The position numbers and the translations under genes were made by a program. A model generated the notes under the pieces. That model was not told the DNA's origin. It saw nothing but the letters and a program-made list of their open reading frames with translations, and searched no databases. Shown piece by piece: positions 36,022 to 45,285 of a stretch of 45,285 nt of DNA (position 1 is its first letter; each line of letters starts with the position of its first letter). The stretch is taken from NCBI GenBank assembly GCA_040143965.1, contig JASJQH010006902.1:1-45285 (forward strand). The letters are read 5' to 3'. Origin of the DNA: Basidiobolus ranarum (Eukaryota; Basidiobolomycota; Basidiobolomycetes; Basidiobolales).

Positions 36022-37051
36022 ATGGGCGTACTAGTATATCTCACTGTTTCAGCTTCCGCGATCGGAGGCTTTCTCTTTGGTTGCGATGTGGGTGTTATCA
36101 GTGGTGTACTGATTATGGATCCCTTTGAAGACCGCTTTGGTTATGCTCACAATTCATTGTTGAAGGGCTTCATTGTCAGTAGTCTTGTGCAGGGCTGTTT
36201 CTTCGGTTCATTAGCTGCATCGTACTTGGCTGATCGCTTTGGTCGTAAAGTCAGTATCATCATTGGAAGTATTATGTCCACTATTGGTAGCGCTCTCCAA
36301 GCTTCCTTATTCGAGATTGGACAGATACTCGTTGGACGTATTGTTGCAGGTTTGGCTATTGGTGTGTTGTCTATGGTAGTTCCATTGTATCAATCAGAAA
36401 TTGCACTCAAGGAAATCCGTGGTACTCTCGTGTCGATGCAACAGCTTGCTATCACTATTGGTCTAAGTGGCAGGTCCCACTATCTTCAAAACTGCAGGAT
36501 TCGTAGGTAGCACTGCTCAACTCACCGCTACAGCCATTAATGGAGCTGTGAATGTACCCACGACCATTCCAGCTGTCATTTATGTCGATCGTCTAGGCCG
36601 TCGCCCACTTTTGCTCGCTGGTACCGCCTTGATGGCTTTGGCCATGATCTTGGTTGGTGCTTTGATTGCCATCTTCGCTCCTCAAAACTACGACGACAAG
36701 TTAGCTGGCTTTGCTATCATTGCACTAATCTATATATTCGTCGCATTCTTCGCCTGTACCTGGGGACCTATCGGTTGGATTTACCCATCAGAAATCTACT
36801 CCACTCGTGTCCGTGCCAAGTGCATGAGTATTACTACCGCTTCTAACTGGGCCTTTAACTTCATTGCTCTTGTCGTTCCACCCTTGATCGACTCCATTAG
36901 CTGGCGATTGTATATCATCTTTGGAGTATGTGGTGTTCTCATGTTCCTATTTGTGTACTTCTTTGTACCTGAGACTAAAGGAAAGAGTTTGGAACACATC
37001 GGTCATATGCTTGGTGGTCGTGTAAATCTTGAAGAGGAAAATAAAGTTTAA
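36022..37051 (+). pseudogene. duplicated MFS sugar transporter, internally deleted
   Basis: Second copy of the transporter at 27781-29172, same orientation, very similar at the DNA level in both halves and in about 240 bp upstream. The middle is missing. After the codons for QQLAITIG (ending near 36462), about 369 bp of the parent (about 28222-28590) are replaced by roughly 10 unrelated bases. The reading resumes at 36473 in another frame with TIFKTAGFVGSTAQL. Helices 5-7, including the QQLTGIN substrate motif, are lost. Apart from the junction and a one-codon loss in FNFI(I)ALVV, both halves remain open, so the deletion looks recent. A functional transporter is unlikely. Confidence 0.9.
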
Positions 37052-38370
37052 AATGATTCGACAATCTTTAGACAGTCTTTGAAATTACTTCGACAGTAAA
37101 CTTAGAATGTACATATGAGTAAAAGTCACTCGAGTAATTGTCTATTTGCCATTTCTATAACTAAAGCTACTATTGAACTATTTATCAGGACAATTAAAAT
37201 TCAATTAAAATTCAATATTCCAAAATCCTCGAGTATAAAAGTTTGATATGGAGTATTCTACAGCATCGAGGTTTTTTGTGATAACCACAATTCCTGGATT
37301 TTGAGAGCTACATACATGCTTGGTTAAAATACGGCTCTTTAAGTAATACATGATTCATTGTCAGTCTATTTATTTAGTAGCTGGGTAATGTTCATTTATT
37401 CATCTTCAGAAAATCATACTCAAAATCAACTCTGGGCAGCAAAAAATAAGCATAGTAATGGTGAGGCAGAATAGAATAAATAGTGACAAAACTTAACAAT
37501 CTAAATATCAGTTTGTGGATTCTCTTTGAAGGCGAAATACTATAATCAATAAGTTTCCAGTTTCAAACGTCATTTTTAAGTATAACCAAAGGAGCATGCA
37601 ATATTTGTTTTCTGATTCGACAGCCCGTGTTCATTACACACTTACGCATAATATCCATTGATTATTTCATTTGAGATTTTGAGTTTGAGGGGTCAGAAAG
37701 TTTCAGTGTTTGTTCGTAACAAGGTAGGAGCCAAACACCTAGTATCACCGTCTTTCCTCACAAAGAGGAATGAGTAATCAACTGGAAACATTCATCATGA
37801 TTGTTGAACTTCTAAATAGAAGGACATTAACATCGATTACCTATTAATCAATGTGCTTTTATATTCCAATCCTTAATGTGGGATTGTGAAAAAGGCTCTC
37901 ATCTTACTTTTTCTCATAAATCAGCATAGTGGCCATATGCCAAATAGTGTGATTTATACGAGCTATTTCATCATATACGAGTTATTTCATCACAATACTG
38001 TTGATGCATCTTGATTTATACCATTTGATTCTTACCATTGAATTTATGCTCAACCCTAAGTGTCATCGCTTTGATAAATTTAAGCGACTATGTCTAATAT
38101 AATTCTTGTTAAAGTTATAACGCTGATCAACATTCATGTTGTCAATCGAGGAGCTCTTATTCTACGCAGCTTATACCTAACCGTTTCTGCTTAGGATACA
38201 ATAGTTAAGAATACAGTGAATGTAGGTAAGGTTGTGCCAGGCGGATCACTCGACACCAAAAGTTCATGAGGTTTGTATTGCATACCAAATCGGTTTGTTT
38301 CAATTTATTTTCATCAATACTCACGTGTAAATGGATATTCGCTATGATGAGAACATCTAGAGCCAAGTTG

Positions 38371-38436
38371 GATTCATTATATCATATCATATATACTCTA
38401 AAAGAATTCATTATAGCATATCATATACACTCTAAA
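38371..38436. repeat. AT-rich tandem doublet, about 33 bp
   Basis: Two copies of a unit containing ATTCATTATAKCATATCATA then ACTCTAAA. Confidence 0.75.
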
Positions 38437-38683
38437 TTTTATCTAGAGAATCACACACAGCAGTAACACTAGTACCATTCCCATGATTTCATTGCTTACC
38501 GACCCATCAATGCCAAGTGATAACCGAATCAATCGTATTAACTCCTATTTCCAGTACATACGAAGAGCCCCTTGTATTACGAACATTAGATCATTGTTTC
38601 TATTCACAAGACCTTATTAGATACGTTGACTATCATGCGGAAAAGTGAGTAAACGTAACTGCAGTTGAGTTTTATTTGTTATT

Positions 38684-38736
38684 ACAACTACTACCAACAT
38701 ACAACTACTATTAACATACAACTACTACTAACATAC
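38684..38736. repeat. 17-bp tandem triplet
   Basis: Three copies of ACAACTACTAYYAACAT in a row. Confidence 0.85.
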
Positions 38737-39125
38737 AGATTGCCAGTCTCCATGATATTGCAACGGTCATATATATCAAAGTCAATTTGCTATTCCACAA
38801 GTTGATGGGTTTAGTGTTAATCTAACTGTGGTGCTAGATCGGTGTTATGCGGGTTAGTGGTCGATAGTGGCCATTGTTGATAATGTTGGCGCAATGTGGT
38901 GGTCATAATCAGCATGAAGACCGAACCAGAACTTGGTTACAGCCTCTTCTTCAAGTAACGATTGTCCCCTACTTTGGCAATGACACTAGTTAGTTAATGA
39001 GGGGATCAAGTTCATATTATCCGCTTGGTCCAATAATCAGAATTACCAGCATACTATTAGCCATAGATAGTTTCCTTGGGGATTGAGCGGTGACACGAAG
39101 CTATCTATCCACATACGATTCTTGC

Positions 39126-39198
39126 GAACACAATACTTCTCGATAGAACACATGAACACAATACTTCTCGATAGAACACATGAACACAATTCTTCTTG
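39126..39198. repeat. 28-bp tandem repeat, about 2.6 copies
   Basis: Two identical units starting GAACACAATACTTCTCGATA and a partial third. Confidence 0.88.
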
Positions 39199-39411
39199 TA
39201 ACAGGGCTCAGAGTCGTTTGTATAACAACAATGTTGATCGTTTCCCTTTATGTTAATGCGACATGGCATCGATTGAACTGAAACATGATATTTCAATAGT
39301 TAAGTCAACAAACTGTCCCCTGTACTTCTATCATCACTTACGTGGCTTAGCTTCTGGTTAAGATATATGCCACAATATCTATACACAGTTAAGAGATATC
39401 ATTCGCATATC

Positions 39412-39419
39412 TATTTAAA
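39412..39419 (+). promoter_or_regulatory. TATA-like element of secreted-protein gene
   Basis: TATTTAAA, 31 bp before the start codon at 39450. The element is not conserved in the decayed copy near 43740. Confidence 0.5.
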
Positions 39420-39449
39420 CGTGCAGACACATCTTCCTAGTTATCAACA

Positions 39450-39902
39450 ATGAAGTCTATAATCCTGCTCTTCGCTTCACTGGCCTCGGCCGCATCTGTA
39501 AGTCAACGCTTCGGTAATCAAGAGATTCTGAAGGTGCAGAATCCTATCGAATTCTTGGAACCAGCTGATGTTCAGGATCCTCTTCAGGCATACGCTCCTG
39601 ATTGCATAAAGACAGTTAATGCTGGTGCTGCAACTGTTCTAAATGCCATCTATGAGCAAGAATGTGCCTTGATTACCTTCTCCTCTGGAGTGATCACCCG
39701 TGACTACAAATACAACTGTTGTGGAGCTAGTACATGGATTCGAGTCAATATGGTGGACTGGGAGAGGCTTCGGGAAGCTGGGAACTTGGACGGCTTTAGA
39801 TATCAGCACGTTACTTCCAAGGACAACACTTATTCCATCAACTTCAGGAAAATGAGCGGGAAAACTCCCGGAAATATTTCGCCAGAAGAATTTCTTCCTT
39901 AA
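39450..39902 (+). CDS. small secreted protein, four cysteines
   Basis: 150 residues, single exon, with a clear signal peptide (MKSIILLFASLASAAS). The mature protein has four cysteines at 52, 72, 90 and 91 (NCCGAS), and an N-terminal half rich in Asn, Glu and Pro (QEILKVQNPIEFLEPADVQD). No membrane segment or repeat; I recognise no family. A TATA-like element lies just upstream. A decayed copy sits 4.3 kb to the right, so the gene belongs to a local family. It is probably a secreted protein expressed under particular conditions; a role in host or substrate contact is only a guess. Confidence 0.75.
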   Translation: MKSIILLFASLASAASVSQRFGNQEILKVQNPIEFLEPADVQDPLQAYAPDCIKTVNAGAATVLNAIYEQECALITFSSGVITRDYKYNCCGASTWIRVNMVDWERLREAGNLDGFRYQHVTSKDNTYSINFRKMSGKTPGNISPEEFLP

Positions 39903-40105
39903 GTACGTTATTCCATGCTGTACTGGAATTTCTAAAATAAATCATTACCTGTTTGACAATGCGTCTATTACTCTTATTAAACACTCAAAGCTATTACCAA
40001 AATGGTACTCGGGTATAGCATATGTGTATTTTTAGTGTACAGCATTGGATTGAAACTCCATATAACGAATTATTCCACCACCCGTTATGTAGTTCTAAGC
40101 ACCGA

Positions 40106-40165
40106 TGAATTCAGTAGGCACCTTTACTTGAAGTGAATCGAACTCAGTAGGCACCTTTACTTGAT
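40106..40165. repeat. 33-bp tandem doublet
   Basis: The core TCAGTAGGCACCTTTACTTG occurs at 40111 and 40144. Confidence 0.88.
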
Positions 40166-40247
40166 TTTATGTACTTCTAGAGTAGTACACAGTTAAGATA
40201 TCATAATCATCATCGAGATCCAAGCTTCATTATATACTTAGAAGCTT

Positions 40248-40478
40248 GTTTCATTGCATTCATCATAAGCATAACCTGACTCACCACTTCTATCATAAAT
40301 ACAGCCTGACTCATTGCTTTATATCATAAAAGTACAATCTGGTCCATTGTTTTCATTATAAACATAATTTTATTCCTTGCTTTCATCATAAATATAACCT
40401 GATTCATGACCTTCATGATAAGCATAACTTGCTTCATTGCCTTCATCATAAACTTATTTTGATTCATTACTTTCACCA
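40248..40478. repeat. degenerate minisatellite
   Basis: About seven or eight diverged units of 27-36 bp, each built on TTCATNRCTTTCATCATAAA followed by NATAACCTGA. Units differ too much in length and sequence to be a CRISPR array. Confidence 0.75.
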
Positions 40479-40572
40479 GGCCTAACTAGTGGTGACACGG
40501 TACAAGATAGATAATGACTCGCACAAAGAGCAACACAAGGTCATAGGAACTAAGCCACAGTAAATCCAATGC

Positions 40573-40580
40573 TATATAAT
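40573..40580 (+). promoter_or_regulatory. TATA-like element of the 798-codon gene
   Basis: TATATAAT, 93 bp ahead of the start codon at 40673, suggesting the gene has its own promoter. Confidence 0.45.
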
Positions 40581-40672
40581 CAGTGAAGCGTAGGAAACAA
40601 AGATCAAGATAGAAAATTACTTGCTACTTTTCTATTTAATAGCAAGCAGCGTTCTCCCGCCAGGTTCCAAAT

Positions 40673-43069
40673 ATGAACGATAGCGACTTCAGCACGTTTG
40701 CCAAGATTTCCACTAGTCATCTTATGGGTCAAAACAAGCGCGACTTCATCCTAGGAGAGGGGAACAAATGCCTTGAACCTAAAGAAGCAAACTTCAGTAT
40801 TAAATCAATATTCCCGGAGCATTCAGCATCGGATATTATACGAATTGCAAATTTGGCGAGAAAAGAGCGGAATGGTGCGATATATGACGAAGGAAAGGTC
40901 AAATTGAAAGGTGAAGATTGTGGTAAGGTGATTGAGGAGTCGAGGTATGATCCTGAGACAGAGCAAGAGGAAATCTTGAAAAATGAATATCTAAAACTTT
41001 TAGGGTGTGCCCGTGAGGACCTGGGCAGCATCCTGAATATGACGAGCCCTTTGAAGCAGCTGTTGCGTGGCGAGAAAGAAGGTGGAGTCACGTCAGAAGA
41101 GTATGAAAAGATGAGAAAGCTCCGAAAAGGCGAGTCAGAAATGGTTGGTGGTGCTCGGAAGAAGCAATCATGGCCGGTTCTAAAACTGCAACAACAAGAA
41201 CTAGCCTGCTACCTAATCAAAAGTCTTCACGAAACAGAAGAGGTGAACCCAAAATGGCTTGAGTTGGCTAAGTTCCCAGAACAAGTGGAAGAGCAGGACT
41301 ATATTGATATGTTGAACGGCATCGCAAGCTTGGCATTGGATCCAACATCAGACACTGAGAAGCGGTATTTAGTCGATACAGACTATCATCCACAACACGC
41401 AGAGACATGGTGCGAGAAGTGTCAAGTAGGATCTAGCAGGATGAAACAAAATAGCAGATTAGATGTAATTGAGTTTGAGAAAACGGAGTTTGCAGAGCTG
41501 AACAAGCCAAGTAAGTGTCCAGGATGTAATGGAGCGTTAACAATAAGGAAGATCGGAGCAGGAGTGTGGAACTGGGATAGGTGTCGTCCGGCAACACTCT
41601 CTGTTACATCGGCCCTACTCAAAATGTGGGATAAACACGCCAATGAACAAGAAGGTGGGCAGCAGGTTGTAGCGATTGGCAACCATCTCGCGGCTGAGTT
41701 CATATATTACAGCAGGGTAATAGCTCAGTTGATTGCATCGAAACATATGCCGTTAAACGGTAGGCCAACGAGCTTGATAGAGTCAGCCAGATGGCCAGTG
41801 AAATGGGGAATCCTCCCGGATGATCTGCAGCAAATACTTTCTGATGCCGAAGGGGCAACTAGCCGGTATTGCACTGATGACTGTGGGATTTGCATCTCCC
41901 GAAGATCGGACTCATGGGGTGACATCGCGATCAATATGGGCAGAGCGGACTTGTATGGCAGGCTTCACCCATTCGCTGATGAGGAGAGCGTGTGGTGGAT
42001 CGGTGATTGCATGATTATGGCAAGCTATCTAGACACTCTCGGGAAGCTCAAAGGAAATGCCGCGAGCAAGGCACTAAAGTACGTTGCTCACACCCTTGCA
42101 AACCAGACGAATATGGCGACGATGGGAACTGCTAATCTGGCTGTACTCACTCGTACATTGCTCAACACCGAAACGTACTTTGCTCGGAGGCAGATGTGGG
42201 ATCGACCGCCCAAAGTATTCAAGCAAGATGAAGGCATCGCAGTGGAGTTAGAGGTCCCATTAGGCGATGCCGTGTTTGCCAGATTATACGAAGGTATGAC
42301 TTTGCCCTATAACGAGCTTTTCAGTATTAGTACAGGGTGCATGGAATGTGTGGACTGGGTTAGGTTCGGTGGAACGTTGAGTATCGTGGCACATGATGCC
42401 ATGGATTTCACAAATGACATTCTGTCGGGTGAAAATATGAACATTTTTAGGATGGTAGCAAGTAAAGGTTTCGCCGTACTCAAGGCGTTTGCAATCGGGG
42501 TGAATGAGATAATAAGAGTGTTAACATCCGTCGACGTGGTGCACAAGAAGTGTAGTGGAGTGATACGTGCTAGCATTGGCGCGTCATTAAGTTGGTATTT
42601 CTGTTGTTGTCGATACCGACTAGGCGAGTGTTGTGCAGTTGTTATGCCAGCAACCGAGGGGTGGGCAGGCGGTCGAGGAGAGGTGGCTTTAGCTTGCAGG
42701 ATCTTGCAGGTACCGTCACGCATTGAAAAAACGTTATGTGATTTAGTAGAAACGAACCTGGTCGTCAAAGATGTGGAAAATTGGTGCTGTCCGGAGCCAG
42801 TCAAGATGGATGACATGACAACAGATCGGATCAAGAGGATGATTGCTGGTGAACTTGATGCTAAGGAAGCATACGAATGCATAGCCTTGAATTATGGATG
42901 GCACTGTTCTAGATCGGTGCATGCTAACTACGATGCAGGTGAATGCTCAAGTTGCACTTTCAGCCAGCTCTGTGCACAAGAGATGTTGAAGTGTGGGACA
43001 TTAACTAGATTTGTTGAATTTGGTGCGTTGTATGGGTCATATAACTGTTTTTCTGAGAAGGACAAGTAA
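40673..43069 (+). CDS. uncharacterised 798-residue protein, terpene-synthase-like core
   Basis: A long intronless ORF, visibly GC-richer than its surroundings, with a TATA-like element upstream and AATAAA at 43257-43262. No signal peptide or obvious membrane span. Residues 1-170 are charged. CxxC pairs at 247/250 (WCEKC) and 282/285 (KCPGC) could form a zinc ribbon. Residues about 330-690 are helical-looking. Four elements match class I terpene synthases in order and rough spacing: an acidic D436-E-E, Arg537 (FARLYEGMTLPYNEL), N581-D-x-x-S585 (NDILSGEN), and W641...R647-Y648 (SLSWYFCCCRY). The acidic motif is not a true DDxxD and the third NSE ligand (position 589) is Met, so this is a hypothesis. 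The last 100 residues are Cys-rich (ECSSCTFSQLC). Confidence 0.75.
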   Translation: MNDSDFSTFAKISTSHLMGQNKRDFILGEGNKCLEPKEANFSIKSIFPEHSASDIIRIANLARKERNGAIYDEGKVKLKGEDCGKVIEESRYDPETEQEEILKNEYLKLLGCAREDLGSILNMTSPLKQLLRGEKEGGVTSEEYEKMRKLRKGESEMVGGARKKQSWPVLKLQQQELACYLIKSLHETEEVNPKWLELAKFPEQVEEQDYIDMLNGIASLALDPTSDTEKRYLVDTDYHPQHAETWCEKCQVGSSRMKQNSRLDVIEFEKTEFAELNKPSKCPGCNGALTIRKIGAGVWNWDRCRPATLSVTSALLKMWDKHANEQEGGQQVVAIGNHLAAEFIYYSRVIAQLIASKHMPLNGRPTSLIESARWPVKWGILPDDLQQILSDAEGATSRYCTDDCGICISRRSDSWGDIAINMGRADLYGRLHPFADEESVWWIGDCMIMASYLDTLGKLKGNAASKALKYVAHTLANQTNMATMGTANLAVLTRTLLNTETYFARRQMWDRPPKVFKQDEGIAVELEVPLGDAVFARLYEGMTLPYNELFSISTGCMECVDWVRFGGTLSIVAHDAMDFTNDILSGENMNIFRMVASKGFAVLKAFAIGVNEIIRVLTSVDVVHKKCSGVIRASIGASLSWYFCCCRYRLGECCAVVMPATEGWAGGRGEVALACRILQVPSRIEKTLCDLVETNLVVKDVENWCCPEPVKMDDMTTDRIKRMIAGELDAKEAYECIALNYGWHCSRSVHANYDAGECSSCTFSQLCAQEMLKCGTLTRFVEFGALYGSYNCFSEKDK

Positions 43070-43761
43070 ATTGGATGCCGACTAAATGAAGCAGTTGTTA
43101 GCCTAACCCTAAGGTTGCATTAGTAGCCCACCTTTCTAGTACATTGAAAATCACTTATTGAAAATAACTTCCCATTTTTTGTTTCTACTATTTCATTACC
43201 ACCTCCTTGGTTGGCATGAGTAAAAGCTAACCCTAAGTTGTATGTGAAGTTGATCTAATAAAGAAATCGTTGCTATCAAGAAATATCATTGCTACCCTGC
43301 TTATAATCTATTTTAATCCTAAATCTGAATTCTTGTGTTGTGCTCTTGCTTATTTTCACCACTAATATTGAGCAAACACAAGGGTTAGGTGCGCATTATT
43401 AACAACCAAAACCTTCTGCATGCTTCCTAGAACAAATTTTTTTATATACATGTGGTGAATGCAATATAATATTACTATGTAGTTCAGGTTTGTTTGTATT
43501 ACAGACATGCTGATCATATACATTTATATCAATATACCAGGTCAAGTTGAACCATATTATTTTATTGGCTATAGTCAACAAGTTGTCTTATTATTCTGTT
43601 GGTTATAGTTGACAAGCTGTCAGTTGTACTTCTATCAGTTCACCTCACCTCACTTCACCTACATAGCTTAGCTTGGGGCTATGCTTAATTACTTATGATA
43701 CAATATCTATGATTGGGGGAGGGTAGTATTCACATATCCATATCAGCATGCTTAGAAATCT
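43070..43761. other. 3' region and copied promoter DNA
   Basis: No gene. Holds the polyadenylation-like AATAAA (43257), CCCTAA-type motifs (43102-43113, 43227-43238 and, reversed, near 43382-43390), and, from about 43493, sequence alignable to the promoter of the secreted-protein gene at 39450. Confidence 0.55.
43102..43113. repeat. short interstitial telomere-like motif
   Basis: CCTAACCCTAAG, nearly two CCCTAA units, 33 bp after the stop of the 798-codon gene. Confidence 0.5.
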
Positions 43762-43977
43762 TTGCTATCAACATTAAAGTATATAATTCTCCTCTTTGCC
43801 TCACTTGCCTCAGCTGCATCTTTAGGCCAAAGTTTTGGTAATTCAGAGATTCTGAAGGTGCAGAATCCTTCTGAATTTTGGGAGTCAGCTGAGGTTCAGG
43901 ATTCTCTTCAGCAATATGCTCCTGATTGTACAGAGACAGTTAATGCTGGCACTGTAATTGTTCAAAATGTATCTTGA
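43762..43977 (+). pseudogene. decayed copy of the small secreted protein gene
   Basis: Aligns without gaps to the first 67 or so codons of the gene at 39450 (LLFASLASAAS; FGN-EILKVQNP-EF; QYAPDC-ETVNAG). The start ATG has become TTA and the TATA-like element is gone. Similarity stops at QNVS, where the frame closes, and the 3' half is absent. Homology also extends some 270 bp upstream. It is a duplicated host gene copy, not expected to make protein. Confidence 0.8.
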
Positions 43978-45285
43978 ATTTGTATCCTCTGATAGGAGAA
44001 ACACTTAGGGTTTCTTTCTATTAGCTGATATTGCAGCTTGGCCTGCAGTAAGGGAAAAATCCCACCCTTGCACTCTAAGGAATCTTTGCTTAGCTGTAGA
44101 ATACTATGAGGTGAATATCTACATTGCAACATGCCATTCCTGTGTGCATATGACAAGTAACTGCTTGAAAACATGCAGGATAAGTCTTTTGAACAAGCCA
44201 TTGAATAACCTTAACCCTACTCTTGTACATATATATTGAAATAATATCAAGTATTGATTTTATAAGCAGTTGTTGGTTTTAATTACTCAAGATAATATGC
44301 ATTATGGCTAAGGCAGATTTGATGTATATAGCTGACTATACAAGGCCTAAATGAAAGCTTGAATTACTAAAAATCATTCCCTAACAAAAATAAAATTGAT
44401 TTGATCCGGATTGGATCCACCCTTGTGAATTGCAAAACCATCAGAGAACCATCACAATATTGGTGGCTTGCCTTCTGCCAGGGATCTTGATGGTGAGATC
44501 ACAGCTTCTTGATGGCATTCTTACATGTTAAAGTAATGATCCTCATATTGGGCAAGCATTATTTAATTTCTGGCAATTTTTGAAAAAATCTAATTTTGAA
44601 TGGCAAATTACTGGGTTTACTGCTGTAGGAATTTGATTTAATATGCATGCTTTATTTAGATATTTTAGGCTTTGTATTCCAGCCATAATGAGAATCAAAA
44701 AATGCAAGAATCTTGATGTGTTTGGTCTCCACATATGCATATACTTGACTGATCAGATATAATGCAATAACATCAATATGCTTAACCAGCAAACTAATGG
44801 TGGAAAATGAGAAGTTTATTGTCTTTATTGTATTTGTTATCTCTATCTTTATATACCTAACTATTATATTTATCACATAGAAGTTAATTAACATTACTTA
44901 GTCAATTATTGTCATGATTCTGATCTTGGCATACTGATCCACTTCAAATAGAACTCTTCTATTACTAGATTATGACATCATATCTGCTGTGCCATCTCTT
45001 CTCGGCAATCTTGCATTAGTTTGTCCAGATTACCTTATATGGAAGTCATGTTCTTTGGAACATTCCATGAAACCTAACCAATCATATCATCCCACACATA
45101 GTGTATTTCTGCCAAGACCTTTCATGGAAGGTCACCTGATCATCCTTACATCATCACTCTTTGTATTGGTCTTTGCAGTCCCTAACACCCCAACTCTCAA
45201 ACTTGCCACAGTATATTCCCTATTCAGTATATTATGTTTCACCTTGCAATATCTCTATAAGCCCCATGTATTCCTTGATCAGACC
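43978..45285. other. AT-rich end region, no gene seen
   Basis: About 1.3 kb without a supportable ORF. Composition changes towards the right edge, and the last 300 bp, read on the minus strand, are vaguely like the border of a dispersed element, but no terminal repeat pair or coding remnant falls inside the window. Confidence 0.45.

Larger units (their letters stand above)
37052..39449. other. gene-free region with short tandem duplications
   Basis: About 2.4 kb without a supportable gene. A CCCTAAG motif at 38054-38060. Three tandem repeats are listed separately. From about 39218 on, the sequence is alignable with about 43493-43761, the region ahead of the decayed secreted-protein copy. Confidence 0.55.
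39903..40672. other. repeat-bearing upstream region of the 798-codon gene
   Basis: No gene. It contains a 33-bp doublet, a degenerate minisatellite, and a TATATAAT element at 40573-40580 about 95 bp before the next start. Confidence 0.6.

Noticed and set aside
40248-40478. Regularly spaced repeats resembling a CRISPR array
   Set aside because: Units are degenerate, of uneven length, without unique spacers, and the genome is fungal; it is a minisatellite.
41422-42882. Leftward ORFs opposite the 798-codon gene (for example 42882-42307, 191 codons)
   Set aside because: They are shadows of the long forward ORF; they have no promoter signal or family features of their own.
44980-45285. Possible border of a dispersed LTR-type element at the right edge
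   Set aside because: Only a vague terminal resemblance on the minus strand; no second terminal repeat, primer-binding site or coding remnant lies inside the window, so no element can be called.

Overview
The window reads as nuclear DNA of a fungus. It carries a gene for Rtt109, a fungus-specific histone acetyltransferase, a fungal-type TFIIIA, ATP7, a hyaluronan-synthase-like GT2 glycosyltransferase and an intronless sugar/H+ symporter. Many genes are cut by short (about 50-70 bp) GT-AG introns. Intergenic DNA is AT-rich. High intron density in housekeeping genes suits an early-diverging lineage or a basidiomycete better than a yeast, but I cannot name the species from sequence alone.

Left and centre (1-33 kb) form a compact, ordinary gene array. 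In order: a small secreted Arg/Tyr-rich protein (-), 3-hydroxyisobutyryl-CoA hydrolase (+), an AlkB-type dioxygenase (-), THG1 (+), a GPI-anchored CFEM-like protein (+), a USP7/Ubp15 deubiquitinase (-), TFIIIA (-), the CAF-1 large subunit (+), Rtt109 (-), a 72-codon ORF (+), ATP7 (-), a long-chain acyl-CoA synthetase (+), a GT2 glycosyltransferase (+), an MFS sugar transporter (+), a SnoaL/NTF2-like protein (-) and an AMPK/MARK-like kinase (-). Many pairs converge with tiny gaps. The CAF-1 and Rtt109 pair is notable because H3K56 acetylation by Rtt109 promotes histone deposition by CAF-1.

Right part (about 33-45 kb) is different: gene-poor, with short tandem duplications, a minisatellite, several two-unit CCCTAA telomere-like motifs, and two local gene duplications. 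One is a damaged second copy of the sugar transporter. The other is a small secreted protein gene with a decayed copy 4.3 kb away. Between the two secreted-protein copies lies an intronless, visibly GC-richer 798-codon gene of no family I recognise. It has CxxC pairs and a set of residues whose order and spacing resemble a divergent class I terpene synthase. This is my best candidate for something undescribed.

Spliced models were assembled by eye. HIBCH, AlkB, THG1, ATP7 and the acyl-CoA synthetase were checked to stay in frame exon by exon; USP7, CAF-1, TFIIIA and the kinase are given as spans with key exons only.
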